From NCBI GenBank assembly GCA_028284605.1, contig JANQRL010000026.1:1-58068 (forward strand): DNA of 58,068 bases. Direction: 5' to 3'. Made by a program: the position numbers and the translations under genes. Each line of letters begins with the position of its first letter. Positions within the stretch are counted from its first letter, which is position 1. This DNA is from Paracoccaceae bacterium. GTDB taxonomy: Bacteria; Pseudomonadota; Alphaproteobacteria; Rhodobacterales; Rhodobacteraceae. The notes below the pieces were generated by a model, which ran no database searches, was not told the DNA's origin, and saw nothing but the letters and a program-made list of their open reading frames with translations. Positions 24,842 through 32,330 of this stretch are shown in pieces.

Positions 24842-25857
24842 GCGCCCTCGCGCGCCCCGGCGGCGACCTCGTAAAGCTGGACGAGGCCGCCCGCCGGTAT
24901 CGCACCGTTTCCGGCTACGCCCCCAAGACCCTGCGCGAGTACGATCGCTGGTTCCGGCGGTTCACCGACTTCTGCGCGCCCGCTGATGTGTGGAAGGCGG
25001 ATCACCGCGACGTGCGCCGCTGGTTCGTCAGTCTGGCCGAAACCGTGAAGCCCCAGTCGGTCGAAGTGGCCTGCGCGGCGATCGCCGCCACCTTCGAGAC
25101 GCTGGGCAAGGGCCACGCGATAGGTGAGCCCGGCGTCGGCACGCGGGCAAGTCCTGCGCGCCACCCCGAGGTGCAGCGGGTGCTGCGCGGCATTCGCGCG
25201 GAACACGGCTGCGAGCCGACGCGCAAGCGGCCCCTGCTGATCGCGAGCCTAGACACCTTCCTCGCCGCCACGCCGGAGACGCCCCGCGCCATCCGGGATG
25301 CCGCGATCCTCTGCGTCGGGGTGTACGGGTGCCGCCGCCGGTCGGAGATCGTGGGGCTGGACCTCGGCCCCGGCGGCGACGGAACGGGCTACGTCACGCT
25401 CACTAACGAAGGCTTATTGATCAAGCTGCGCCGCTCGAAGACCAGCCGCGCGGGCGACGAGGAACTGCCCTACGCCATCCCGTACCGGCGCAGCGCGCCG
25501 CGCTACTGCCCCGTGCTGGCGGTGGAGCGATGGGTAGAGGCGGCGGGCATCGCCCCCGGCGAGGCTCTGTTTCGGGGCGTGGACCGACACGGCAACGTGC
25601 GCCCGAACCGCCTGCGCGGTGGCGCGGTGGGCCGAGTGGTGAAGCGCGCGGCGCAGGAGTTGGGCATGGACCCAGCCGCGATGGGCGGCCACTCCCTGCG
25701 CGCCGGGGGGATCACGTCGCTGGCCAAGGACGGGCTGACCCTGCCCGACATTCAGGTGCAGTCGGGCCACAAGTCGCTGGGCACGCTGGCGACATACGTG
25801 CGGCTGGAACGCAGCTTCGAGGACTCGCCGCTCAAGCGACTGTCAGCTTACCGGTGA
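24838..25857 (+). CDS. second tyrosine recombinase (XerC/D-like)
   Basis: 339-aa tyrosine recombinase without a DUF4102 arm domain. The SAM-like core-binding domain opens with 'VSGYAPKTLREYDRWFRRFT'. Catalytic residues: Arg in 'VGVYGCRRRSEIVGLDLG', HxxR in 'MGGHSLRAGGITSLAKDG', His in 'QVQSGHKSLGTLATYVRL' with its Tyr. The start overlaps the stop of the 109-aa gene. Since the other integrase already sits beside attL, this one may resolve dimers, invert DNA or serve a second site. It overlaps the oppositely oriented GIY-YIG gene by 26 bp at its end. Confidence 0.88.
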   Translation: MSALARPGGDLVKLDEAARRYRTVSGYAPKTLREYDRWFRRFTDFCAPADVWKADHRDVRRWFVSLAETVKPQSVEVACAAIAATFETLGKGHAIGEPGVGTRASPARHPEVQRVLRGIRAEHGCEPTRKRPLLIASLDTFLAATPETPRAIRDAAILCVGVYGCRRRSEIVGLDLGPGGDGTGYVTLTNEGLLIKLRRSKTSRAGDEELPYAIPYRRSAPRYCPVLAVERWVEAAGIAPGEALFRGVDRHGNVRPNRLRGGAVGRVVKRAAQELGMDPAAMGGHSLRAGGITSLAKDGLTLPDIQVQSGHKSLGTLATYVRLERSFEDSPLKRLSAYR

Positions 25858-26695
25858 TTCCGGCCAGCCACACGGCGTCCAATTCGTCGTCCGAAAGGCC
25901 CAGCAAGACCTCGCGGTTGTCCACGTGCAGCCTGTCGGACAGGTGAGCGAGTAACGCCTGTTCCATCGCGTAGGCTTGCCGCGCGGTGTCCCAGAGGTGA
26001 AAGCGGAACGGTTTATATTCCAACCCGCCGAGACCGGGCATCGCCGCGTGATTGAACTGCCGCGCCCGCTGCTTGAAGTCGAACGCCCACCCCACCTTGA
26101 AGGCACTGGGCCGAGCGCCCACGACCTTCATGGCGTAGGTGTAGGCCGGTGCCCGGCGCATGTGCATGACGCCCCTGCGCGTCGTCGTGGGCGGTGGTGC
26201 GGTCCGTTTGGCGGCCCCGTGCTTCTTGGCCATGCGCGCTTGGGCCTGCGCGGTGGGTTTCAGCAACTCTTCCTCGTGCCAGTCCAGTGCCAGCACGCGC
26301 GCGGCTTCGTCGTCGTTCAGCGGCACGATGCCCTGCGCGGAATCCATGCTGAACCTGCGGTCGCTCACCTCGTTCAGCTTGGGCCGCTGGGGCAGCGACC
26401 ACGCGCGCAGATTCATCAAGCCCACCGGCCACTTGTACTCGCCGTCCACGAAGTCGCTGGGCCGCGCCCGCACGGCGAAGTCCAGCGACATGACCGGCTC
26501 GCGCGACGGCTCCATCACGCCGAGCAGGCGGCCCTTCATGTCGTCGGGCGTCTGATCGCCCATCGTGCCCACCAGCACCACCCGGTCGCCGGTTTCGAGC
26601 TGGCCGAGCGCGTTGTCCCGCCAGCCGCTCGTGCTGAATTGCAGCGGCCCCACTGGGGCATCCCAGCCCCACACCTTTGTAAGAAACAGTTTCAT
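25832..26695 (-). CDS. two-domain protein with GIY-YIG/T5orf172-like C-terminus
   Basis: 287 aa. N-terminal ~100 residues ('MKLFLTKVWGWDAPVGPLQF', 'LETGDRVVLVGTMGDQTPDD', 'MKGRLLGVMEPSREPVMSLD') form a small beta-rich domain resembling PUA/EVE-like modules, though not diagnostic. A basic Ala/Pro/Thr linker (about 150-182) leads to a C-terminal domain with the T5orf172/GIY-YIG pattern: Y185/Y187 in 'APAYTYAMKVVG', K-V-G at 200-202 in 'AFKVGWAFDFKQRARQFN' with R210, and Glu245 in 'AYAMEQALLAHL'. A sensing domain plus nuclease fits a restriction-type defence protein. It is the only gene on this strand here and converges on the recombinase. Confidence 0.65.
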   Translation of the reverse strand: MKLFLTKVWGWDAPVGPLQFSTSGWRDNALGQLETGDRVVLVGTMGDQTPDDMKGRLLGVMEPSREPVMSLDFAVRARPSDFVDGEYKWPVGLMNLRAWSLPQRPKLNEVSDRRFSMDSAQGIVPLNDDEAARVLALDWHEEELLKPTAQAQARMAKKHGAAKRTAPPPTTTRRGVMHMRRAPAYTYAMKVVGARPSAFKVGWAFDFKQRARQFNHAAMPGLGGLEYKPFRFHLWDTARQAYAMEQALLAHLSDRLHVDNREVLLGLSDDELDAVWLAGITGKLTVA

Positions 26696-26831
26696 CGCAA
26701 ATCGAGTTTAGCGTGCGCCAAAAAGGAAACCGAGGCCGAACATATCCGTCCGCCCTCGGTCAGCTCTCTTTGGCAGCTCCGTCCCTCGTTGGAGACGGGA
26801 GAAACCTGCCCCCCGCTGCTCCGCGCACGCC

Positions 26832-27014
26832 TCAGGCGTACTGGATCAGCTTCCAGGTCACCGCCTTGCCCGAATAGGGCGGCATGCGGTTGCCCCGGGC
26901 GATGGGCGCGGTGGTCGTGGGTGTGCCCACCACCTTCCAGACGCCCGACTCCGGGCAGACTTCGCCGGTCTTCGCAGTGGTGCCCAGCGGGGCACGGGTC
27001 TTCGAGTGAAGCAT
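26832..27014 (-). CDS. small conserved-looking protein, 60 aa
   Basis: Begins MLHSKTRAPLGTTAKTGEVC behind an AAGGAG Shine-Dalgarno sequence 7 bp upstream, which selects 27014 over longer frames. The core 'CPESGVWKVVGTPTTTAPIA' and 'RGNRMPPYSGKAVTWKLIQY' look like a compact SH3-like or rubredoxin-like fold, but only one Cys is present. I recall similar short proteins annotated only as hypothetical. It is divergent from the XRE gene across a 163-bp region holding a 17-bp palindrome, so XRE may control it. Confidence 0.6.
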   Translation of the reverse strand: MLHSKTRAPLGTTAKTGEVCPESGVWKVVGTPTTTAPIARGNRMPPYSGKAVTWKLIQYA

Positions 27015-27038
27015 TGCGCTTCTCCTTCTGTGGCACGA

Positions 27039-27055
27039 GCGTCCACCGTGGACGC
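27039..27055. promoter_or_regulatory. operator-like palindrome between the 60-aa gene and XRE gene
   Basis: Perfect 8-bp arms GCGTCCAC / GTGGACGC around a single C. It lies 25 bp upstream of the 60-aa gene start and 123 bp before the XRE gene, whose own promoter probably uses the TATAAAT near 27109. It is a suitable target for the XRE repressor. Confidence 0.45.
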
Positions 27056-27177
27056 CCGATATCGTATAGATAGATCGAACGCTTCCATTCGTCAAGTGCC
27101 GTGCTATAAATTCGTATCGGGCTATCTTACGGGCTGCGCGATTGCGCGATGGCCCTGTTCGTTCTGGGAGGAAGTGG

Positions 27178-27507
27178 ATGTCGCTGGCAACGCGGCTGAA
27201 TCAGCTACGCCTGAAGAAAGGCAAATCTTTGCAGGAGGTTGCGGACGCAATCGACGTGTCGAAAACTCACATCTGGGAATTGGAGAAAGGCCGCAGCGAG
27301 AACCCCTCGTTCGAGATGCTGACGAAACTGGCCGACTATTTCAAAGTGTCGATTCGATATCTGGTGGGCGAGGATCACGAGTCGAAGGACGATCCGCAGC
27401 TCGAACGCATGTTCCGGCAAGTGGGCGAACTAGACGACCGCGACCGGGCGCTGCTGGACGATATGATCGCAAATATGATCAAGAGGCGCAGGGGCGATGA
27501 CGATTGA
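27178..27507 (+). CDS. XRE family transcriptional regulator
   Basis: 109-aa Cro/CI-type regulator. Helix-turn-helix: 'LRLKKGKSLQEVADAIDVSK' then 'THIWELEKGRSENPSFEMLT', with 'KLADYFKVSIRYLVGEDHES' typical of this class. The C-terminal helix 'DRDRALLDDMIANMIKRRRG' may dimerise. GGGAGGA lies 6 bp before the ATG. The stop overlaps the ImmA-type gene by 11 bp, the standard XRE-ImmA layout in which the peptidase cleaves the repressor after damage and induces the element (as in ICEBs1). Confidence 0.9.
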   Translation: MSLATRLNQLRLKKGKSLQEVADAIDVSKTHIWELEKGRSENPSFEMLTKLADYFKVSIRYLVGEDHESKDDPQLERMFRQVGELDDRDRALLDDMIANMIKRRRGDDD

Positions 27508-28354
27508 TCGAATGGACATTGACGACGCCGGGGCAAATCCGAAGCGGCTTGCCGAGGCGATCACGAAGCAACTGGGCGGCACGCCACGCGCCGTTGATGT
27601 GCGCCAGATTGCGGCAGACATCGACATCTACGAAATACGCGAGGAGCCATTGAACGGACTGGCGGGATGCCTGATCGTTCCAGAGGACAAGTCTGAGGGT
27701 GCAATCGCCGTTGACAGCAAGATGGGCGAGGAACGCAAGCGGTACACCATCGGCCACGAGATTGGTCACTACGTGAACCCCATGCACCGGGCCAGCAGCC
27801 CCGAGGGCTTCAAGTGCACGCGCAAGGACATGCTGACCGACCGTGCCGCGCCGGGCGACAAGCACGCCAAGATGGAGGCCGAGGCGAATCAATTCGCTGC
27901 CGAATTGCTGATGCCCGCTCCGTGGGTCCGTCGGTTTCTACGGTCCAAGGTCGGGCTGGACTTGCAGCACATCTTCGACATGGCTCGTTTGTTCGAGGTC
28001 AGCAAGGAAGCCGCCGCGCGGCGTTACCTCAGCTTCATTTCCGAACCGGCGGCGGTCGTATTCTCTCACGAGGGGAAGGTTCGTTATGTCAAGAAGCGCG
28101 ATGATTTCCCCCGCATGTCAGTTTGGAACGGGCAACCGATGCCCGCGCATTGCTACTCCATGACCAGCGAAAAGGAGCGCGGCGTCGTCACTGACCTGGT
28201 GGAGGCTGTTGGTCACCACTGGCTTGAGGAGTCGCGCGGTGTTTCGTTGGGAGAGCAGACGGTGGCGCAGGCGAACGGCTATCGAATGACACTGCTGACG
28301 GTCGAATACGAGGAAGTCGAGGACGAATGGGAAGCGCCGCGCTTCCGGCGATAA
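27497..28354 (+). CDS. ImmA/IrrE family metallo-endopeptidase
   Basis: 285-aa zinc peptidase. The catalytic 'RYTIGHEIGHYVNP' (HEIGH at 87-91) is followed by 'KMEAEANQFAAELLMPAPWV', which carries the third ligand and the family's conserved 'EANxFAAxLLMP'. The remaining C-terminal part ('FEVSKEAAARRYLSFI', then an extra ~100 residues) is longer than minimal ImmA and may be a sensor. It is coupled to the XRE gene, so that repressor is the probable substrate and the pair the likely induction switch of the island. An antitoxin-cleaving role is a less likely alternative. Confidence 0.92.
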   Translation: MTIDRMDIDDAGANPKRLAEAITKQLGGTPRAVDVRQIAADIDIYEIREEPLNGLAGCLIVPEDKSEGAIAVDSKMGEERKRYTIGHEIGHYVNPMHRASSPEGFKCTRKDMLTDRAAPGDKHAKMEAEANQFAAELLMPAPWVRRFLRSKVGLDLQHIFDMARLFEVSKEAAARRYLSFISEPAAVVFSHEGKVRYVKKRDDFPRMSVWNGQPMPAHCYSMTSEKERGVVTDLVEAVGHHWLEESRGVSLGEQTVAQANGYRMTLLTVEYEEVEDEWEAPRFRR

Positions 28355-28374
28355 CGGCGCTTAGTGACCATTGG

Positions 28375-29079
28375 TTACGGAAGGTGATCTTTTTCATCCA
28401 TCCACAATTGGCGCGCCATTCCTTCAAGACCCGGAAACAGCCGTTCGAAGGAAATGTCCATAAGAGATAGCGACTTCCGTGCATCAGACACGCATGTCGG
28501 AGAGATGACCAACCTCGATAGCGCATCGTCAAGACCCTTAGCTGTAAGGAAGTCATCTAGCAGATCAACATCATTGCGAATCTCGGTAAACAATCCCTTC
28601 TGGTTTCTAGCCCTTTCATTTTCGTTTGGTTGTTGTTCAATAAACCGAAACTCGCTTTCGTCTAACTCTGCTTCGATCCTTCTTCTATCTAGTACCCATA
28701 TTACCGGAGGATCGGTTTTCTGCGAGTTGCTGAATCCAGACACAGCGAAGAAAGCCGCTACGTATGGACTATGACTCCAATCAAGCACACGTGTAGGCAA
28801 GCCATAGTGTTGCGCAAGACCAATCCACTGGTCATCGGATAATTGCTCCGTAATGTAGTGAGCGGCGCGCGTTCTGAACTCGCCCATGACGCGTCTGAAC
28901 GCTGTGTTCTTCTTCTTAAGTGTTGCCGTAACTTCGCGGTCGAAAGAGGTTTTAAGTTTGTAAGATCGCCGTGAATGCCCTCTGTAAACGAAGCCACCAT
29001 CGTATTGACCACCTGCACACAACGTGTCTAATGCACTTTCGAAATTTTTCCAATTACGCAGCGTCTTTTCATTTACCAT
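28375..29079 (-). CDS. FRG domain-containing protein
   Basis: 234 aa, FRG domain. Conserved blocks: 'GGFVYRGHSRRSYKLKTSFD' (the YRGH replaces FRG, residues 32-35) and 'WIGLAQHYGLPTRVLDWSHS' followed by PYVAAFFA (85-112). FRG proteins are widespread in defence islands; the biochemical activity is not established to my knowledge. The gene begins inside the upstream ATPase gene (11-bp overlap), so both are made together. Base composition is clearly lower in GC than the rest of the island, implying separate acquisition. No signal or membrane segment. ATG 29079 is used; 29118 is a weaker alternative. Confidence 0.85.
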   Translation of the reverse strand: MVNEKTLRNWKNFESALDTLCAGGQYDGGFVYRGHSRRSYKLKTSFDREVTATLKKKNTAFRRVMGEFRTRAAHYITEQLSDDQWIGLAQHYGLPTRVLDWSHSPYVAAFFAVSGFSNSQKTDPPVIWVLDRRRIEAELDESEFRFIEQQPNENERARNQKGLFTEIRNDVDLLDDFLTAKGLDDALSRLVISPTCVSDARKSLSLMDISFERLFPGLEGMARQLWMDEKDHLP

Positions 29080-30715
29080 TTGCTTGGTCCACGTTGTAGC
29101 CAACCGGCACACCTTCACTTACTTTGAGACCACAGAGTGTTATAAGCCCCGGAAAAAATACGTACTGTTCTTGATTATCTGGCAGCACAGTGAACTCGCC
29201 AGCATCGGTGTAGCTATAAAACGTGTCTGTAATCTCATCACCGTTTCGACGAACACCGATTAGGCCTTGGAGCCACATCACATTCTCGAGCTTGTGCAGT
29301 TCATAGTTCTGTCGCTTCGTATGTAGTGTATCAGCTTCACGGATGAATTCACCGAGCCCTTCTCTCAGTTTCTCATAGGTAAACACATCGTCACCTATGA
29401 ATTGAACGAACTGCTTAATTGGCTCAACAAAGCCGTCGGTGATCCCTTGTCGCATCCTCTCGTACCAGTCTTCGGTAAACTTGTCCCGGAACGGAGCGGA
29501 CTTTCGATACTCTTCGATATCCGCTTGCATATCTAGGAGGATGTCGATCTTGTCATCATAGTAGAACGACAACATGTGCGCTGATGAGATGCGAACAAGT
29601 TGGTCTGCTAGCTCTTCAGAGTGCTTGTTCACAATCGACTTATAGCGTTCTTCGTCGATCCCACCTTCGTCCAAAATCTTATCACAAATTTCATTGCCTA
29701 CGTGAATGAAGTCGCGAGGGGAATAGTTTGTATGGCGGATCAGGTATCGCATTACATCTTCGAAGAATCCTTTATTTTCATTTTCAATTTCGCCAAAGCC
29801 CAAAATGTCCGATAGTCCGGTCGCGGAACTAATTCCTGCGTTGACAAAATCTCGCTTGTGCTTGTCAAATGTCCACTTGATCTTTTCAGTAGTGAACTTC
29901 GAGATTAGTCCGTGGTTCCAGGACAGCGCTTTTATATGCTTGGTGTTTTTATATCTGTCTTTGTGTTCAGAGAACATTATTGAGCTGTAGACGATGTCCC
30001 TTATTGTTATGGTCGTGTGGATTTTCGAAGACAGAGACTTGTCGCGTGCGGCGTGCATAACGGCAAAAAATAATCCGCGTGTCACATCGACCAAGATTGC
30101 CGGAGCGGATTGAATCTCTTCATCGAGCGCGTCAAGGAAAAAACAAATATTCGAAGACCGGCCAACCATGCGGAGCAAACGGTTCTTAAAGTTCGTCGCT
30201 ACCGCACTATTGATAAGTTTCATGAATTCATCATAGGTAAACTCGTTCGTAATCACGTCTATGATGTCGTAGGGGTGCGTTGGGCCATCCAATTCAAGGA
30301 AGCAGCCACCATAACTTGCGAGTAGGTCGCTGCACTCCTGGTCAGTTATTTTGGCAAAATACTTCTTCTCGTGCTCATCGCGGAAACATATTGCTGTGGC
30401 ACACGACAACAGAATTGCGTACGACCATATTGCCTCCCAGGAATTGCTCCTAATGTGATGTGGGATATCTTTGGAAAAGCGGATTATGTTATGGAGATTG
30501 GGCGGATTGTTCTTGAACGAAAATGCGTACCTGGTTGCATCGCCTTCTGTATGTTCTTGAAAAAGCCGCATACAGAGACTTTTTCCCGACCCTTTGCGGC
30601 CGACAATCACTTTAACGTCAAGCTTGTCGAAGTCGAGGTGGAGTTTCTTGTTAACCTCTAGATAATTCTCAGTATGTTCGTTCGCGCCATCCGGCTCGCC
30701 CAGATACTTTTCCAT
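29069..30715 (-). CDS. P-loop ATPase (Sll1717-like), partner of FRG protein
   Basis: 548 aa from ATG 30715; a GTG at 30802 would add 29 residues. N-terminal 'YLGEPDGANEHTENYLEVNK' leads to Walker A 'VIVGRKGSGKSLCMRLFQE' (GRKGSGKS at 39-46) and Walker B 'ICFFLDALDEEIQSAP' (192-200), the pattern of the 'P-loop ATPase, Sll1717 family'. The ~300-residue C-terminal part is helical and unrecognised and may be a sensor or effector-binding region. A counted 60-base sample (29641-29700) has 24 G/C, far below its surroundings. With the FRG gene it forms a two-gene cassette at the tRNA end of the island, the typical place for anti-phage cargo. Confidence 0.82.
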   Translation of the reverse strand: MEKYLGEPDGANEHTENYLEVNKKLHLDFDKLDVKVIVGRKGSGKSLCMRLFQEHTEGDATRYAFSFKNNPPNLHNIIRFSKDIPHHIRSNSWEAIWSYAILLSCATAICFRDEHEKKYFAKITDQECSDLLASYGGCFLELDGPTHPYDIIDVITNEFTYDEFMKLINSAVATNFKNRLLRMVGRSSNICFFLDALDEEIQSAPAILVDVTRGLFFAVMHAARDKSLSSKIHTTITIRDIVYSSIMFSEHKDRYKNTKHIKALSWNHGLISKFTTEKIKWTFDKHKRDFVNAGISSATGLSDILGFGEIENENKGFFEDVMRYLIRHTNYSPRDFIHVGNEICDKILDEGGIDEERYKSIVNKHSEELADQLVRISSAHMLSFYYDDKIDILLDMQADIEEYRKSAPFRDKFTEDWYERMRQGITDGFVEPIKQFVQFIGDDVFTYEKLREGLGEFIREADTLHTKRQNYELHKLENVMWLQGLIGVRRNGDEITDTFYSYTDAGEFTVLPDNQEQYVFFPGLITLCGLKVSEGVPVGYNVDQANGK

Positions 30716-30840
30716 ATCGTTACCGCTGATCAGGTTCTTGCCAGACTTAAATAGAGGGCATTCTATGCCAAAACTCAACAGTCGCGGACAATTTTGATGC
30801 ACTCAAGATAAAGACCGTCGACGGCGACTCGGCGGACACC

Positions 30841-30858
30841 GTTACCCCGATGTTACCC
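30841..30858. promoter_or_regulatory. candidate arm-type integrase sites, right
   Basis: Two direct copies, GTTACCCC at 30841-30848 and GTTACCC at 30852-30858, match the pair at 18095-18113. They lie about 65 bp inside the right repeat, fitting an arm of the attachment site. Confidence 0.5.
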
Positions 30859-30924
30859 TAGCCCTGCATAGCAGAAGGGCCGCCCGAGGGCGACCCTGCT
30901 TAACCGACTAAGGCTATTGGTTTA

Positions 30925-30973
30925 TTTTGGAGCGGGCGATGAGATTCGAACTCACGACCCTTACCTTGGCAAG
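30925..30973. repeat. attR: 49-bp core shared with attL, inside tRNA-Gly
   Basis: Identical to 17926-17974. Here the repeat is joined to the tRNA 5' half, so the tRNA gene remains intact after integration. The bases just inside the island (30877-30924) also resemble the chromosome flank at 17878-17925 (about 37 of 48 matches), including the tRNA terminator hairpin. Confidence 0.92.
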
Positions 30974-31002
30974 GTAATGCTCTACCCCTGAGCTACGCCC
31001 GC
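30928..31002 (-). tRNA. tRNA-Gly(GCC)
   Basis: 75-nt cloverleaf: acceptor GCGGGCG/CGCCCGC, D arm GCTCAGGGGTAGAGC, anticodon arm TTACC-TTGCCAA-GGTAA with anticodon GCC, T arm with TTCGAAT, encoded CCA. It is intact and serves as the integration site of the island lying downstream (lower coordinates). A GGG(T)CGCCC hairpin brought in by the island follows it as a likely terminator. The 249-bp gap 31003-31251 on its upstream side holds no gene that I can support, only its promoter. Confidence 0.97.
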
Positions 31003-31251
31003 ATCCGTTTCACCGCGCCGGGATATAAAGCCCCGCGCCGCACCGCAAGGAAAAAATGCCGGATGGGGCGGGCAGGGCCGGTGGCGACCCTCCCGGTCGC
31101 GCGCCGCGTCGAAGGTCCGGTATGGGCGGCCGGGTCTTCCCCCGGGGACGTCGTCTGTGGCCCATCGTCGAGGTCCGGTGCGGGCCGAAGACGTGCCGGC
31201 CAAAGGGCCGATACACCGGGGCGTGCGCCGCCGGCCGGATGCCAGGCCCGG

Positions 31252-32082
31252 CTACCGGTTTCTCGCGGTCCGGGAGCCCGTATCGCTCCGCGCCCGGCCC
31301 GGCAGCCCGACATCCTCGCTATGGGCCACCACGCCTCCGGGCATCAGCAGGAGCACGCCGAACGCTCCGGGCTCGTCGATCGAGAGCGAGGCATCGGGCA
31401 CCGCGAGGTCGAGGGGCCCCTGGTGGCAGGGGCTCTTGTAGATCGTGAAGGGCACGCCCCGGGCGGTGCCCGAGATCGTCCGATGGACATGGCCGCAGAT
31501 CAGATGCGCGCCGTGGTCCCGCAGCAGGTCGAGAAGCGGTGCGCCATCTTGAAGCCGGATCGCATCCATGCCCGGAATGCCGAGCATCATCGGCGGGTGG
31601 TGGGCGAAGACCACGGGTTGCCTGCCATCCGCAGCCGCCAGTGCGGCGGCCAGCCAGCGCAGCCGGTCGGCACAAAACGCCCCGGCATCGGTCAACGGCC
31701 CGTCCACCGTGTCGAGCGTGATCAGCCGATGGCCGGGGAGATCGCGGATCGCCTGGACGAAGCCGGCCGCGGTCGCCGGCGCCTCGGGAAAATGGGCGTG
31801 GAAGATCTCGCGCCGGTCATGGTTGCCGATCATCGGCAGCACCGGCATCGGGATCTCGGCGAGCACCGTCCGGAGCCGGCGGTATTCGGCGGCGGTCCCG
31901 TGGTGGGTCAGATCGCCGGTCAGGACCATGCAATGGGCATCCGGATGGTCGGCGAGGACACGGTCGAGGCAGGCGGTGAGCCGGGCATGTGGATCGAGCC
32001 CGATGATCCGCTCGCCCGGCGCGACCATGTGGAGATCGCTGAGCACGATGACCTTGGGCGGGTCTCGGCGGTTTTCGGTCAT
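31252..32082 (-). CDS. metallophosphoesterase, CpdA/GpdQ-like
   Basis: 276-aa class III phosphodiesterase of the calcineurin fold. Metal-binding motifs in order: 'VIVLSDLHMVAPGE' (DxH), 'MVLTGDLTHHG' (GDxxxxG), 'MIGNHDRREIFH' (GNHD), 'VVFAHHPPMM' and 'LICGHVHRTISG' (GHxH). The family includes 3',5'-cAMP phosphodiesterase CpdA and glycerophosphodiesterases; the substrate cannot be fixed. The start at 32082 has GGAG 7 bp upstream; the longer frame is not protein-like. No signal peptide, hence cytoplasmic. Single gene. Confidence 0.9.
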   Translation of the reverse strand: MTENRRDPPKVIVLSDLHMVAPGERIIGLDPHARLTACLDRVLADHPDAHCMVLTGDLTHHGTAAEYRRLRTVLAEIPMPVLPMIGNHDRREIFHAHFPEAPATAAGFVQAIRDLPGHRLITLDTVDGPLTDAGAFCADRLRWLAAALAAADGRQPVVFAHHPPMMLGIPGMDAIRLQDGAPLLDLLRDHGAHLICGHVHRTISGTARGVPFTIYKSPCHQGPLDLAVPDASLSIDEPGAFGVLLLMPGGVVAHSEDVGLPGRARSDTGSRTARNR

Positions 32083-32200
32083 GGGCGATCTCCGTTGTTC
32101 TGGCCTGGGTCCGCTTCTGTGAGAGACGCAGAAATCGGCGGCTGGTGGCAAGGGCCGATTTGGGCCAGCGAGCATGCAGAGGCGGTCGGTCCGCTGCGGG

Positions 32201-32248
32201 TCTGGCAAAACTCTTCGGAGAGTTTTGCCAGACCCTTCGAAGGGTCTG
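32201..32248. repeat. twin palindrome (first of two, upstream of phosphoesterase)
   Basis: 14-bp arms at 32201-32214/32219-32232 (loop TCGG), overlapping a perfect 20-bp palindrome CAGACCCTTC/GAAGGGTCTG at 32229-32248. CTTCG of the first can pair with CGAAG of the second. The 390-bp gap 32083-32472 contains this and a second twin and no gene. Confidence 0.75.
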
Positions 32249-32330
32249 CGCCCCTGGGTCGGGCGTCATGGCCTTGGTCCGGTTTCAGCCCCCGGGGCAA
32301 TCGCGGCGATGCGCTCTGTCCGGCGGCGGC

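Larger units (their letters stand above)
17926..30973. mobile_element. 13-kb genomic island integrated in tRNA-Gly(GCC)
   Basis: Bounded by a perfect 49-bp direct repeat (17926-17974 and 30925-30973) that is the 3' part of tRNA-Gly plus CCA and a few flanking bases. The integrase gene lies just inside the left end. Contents in order: integrase, small unknown, AlpA-like, primase-helicase, iteron-like repeats, five small unknowns, second tyrosine recombinase, GIY-YIG-like protein, small protein, XRE regulator, ImmA-type peptidase, FRG protein, ATPase. No capsid, portal, terminase, relaxase or type IV secretion genes are seen, so this is a satellite-like or replicating integrative element rather than a complete prophage or conjugative element. 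Confidence 0.92.

Noticed and set aside
18145-25857. complete prophage
   Set aside because: No capsid, portal, terminase, tail or lysis gene is recognisable in the island.
29069-30715. TOTE conflict system formed by the primase and the ATPase-FRG pair
   Set aside because: The genes are 7 kb apart on opposite strands with different base composition, and the other TOTE components are absent.
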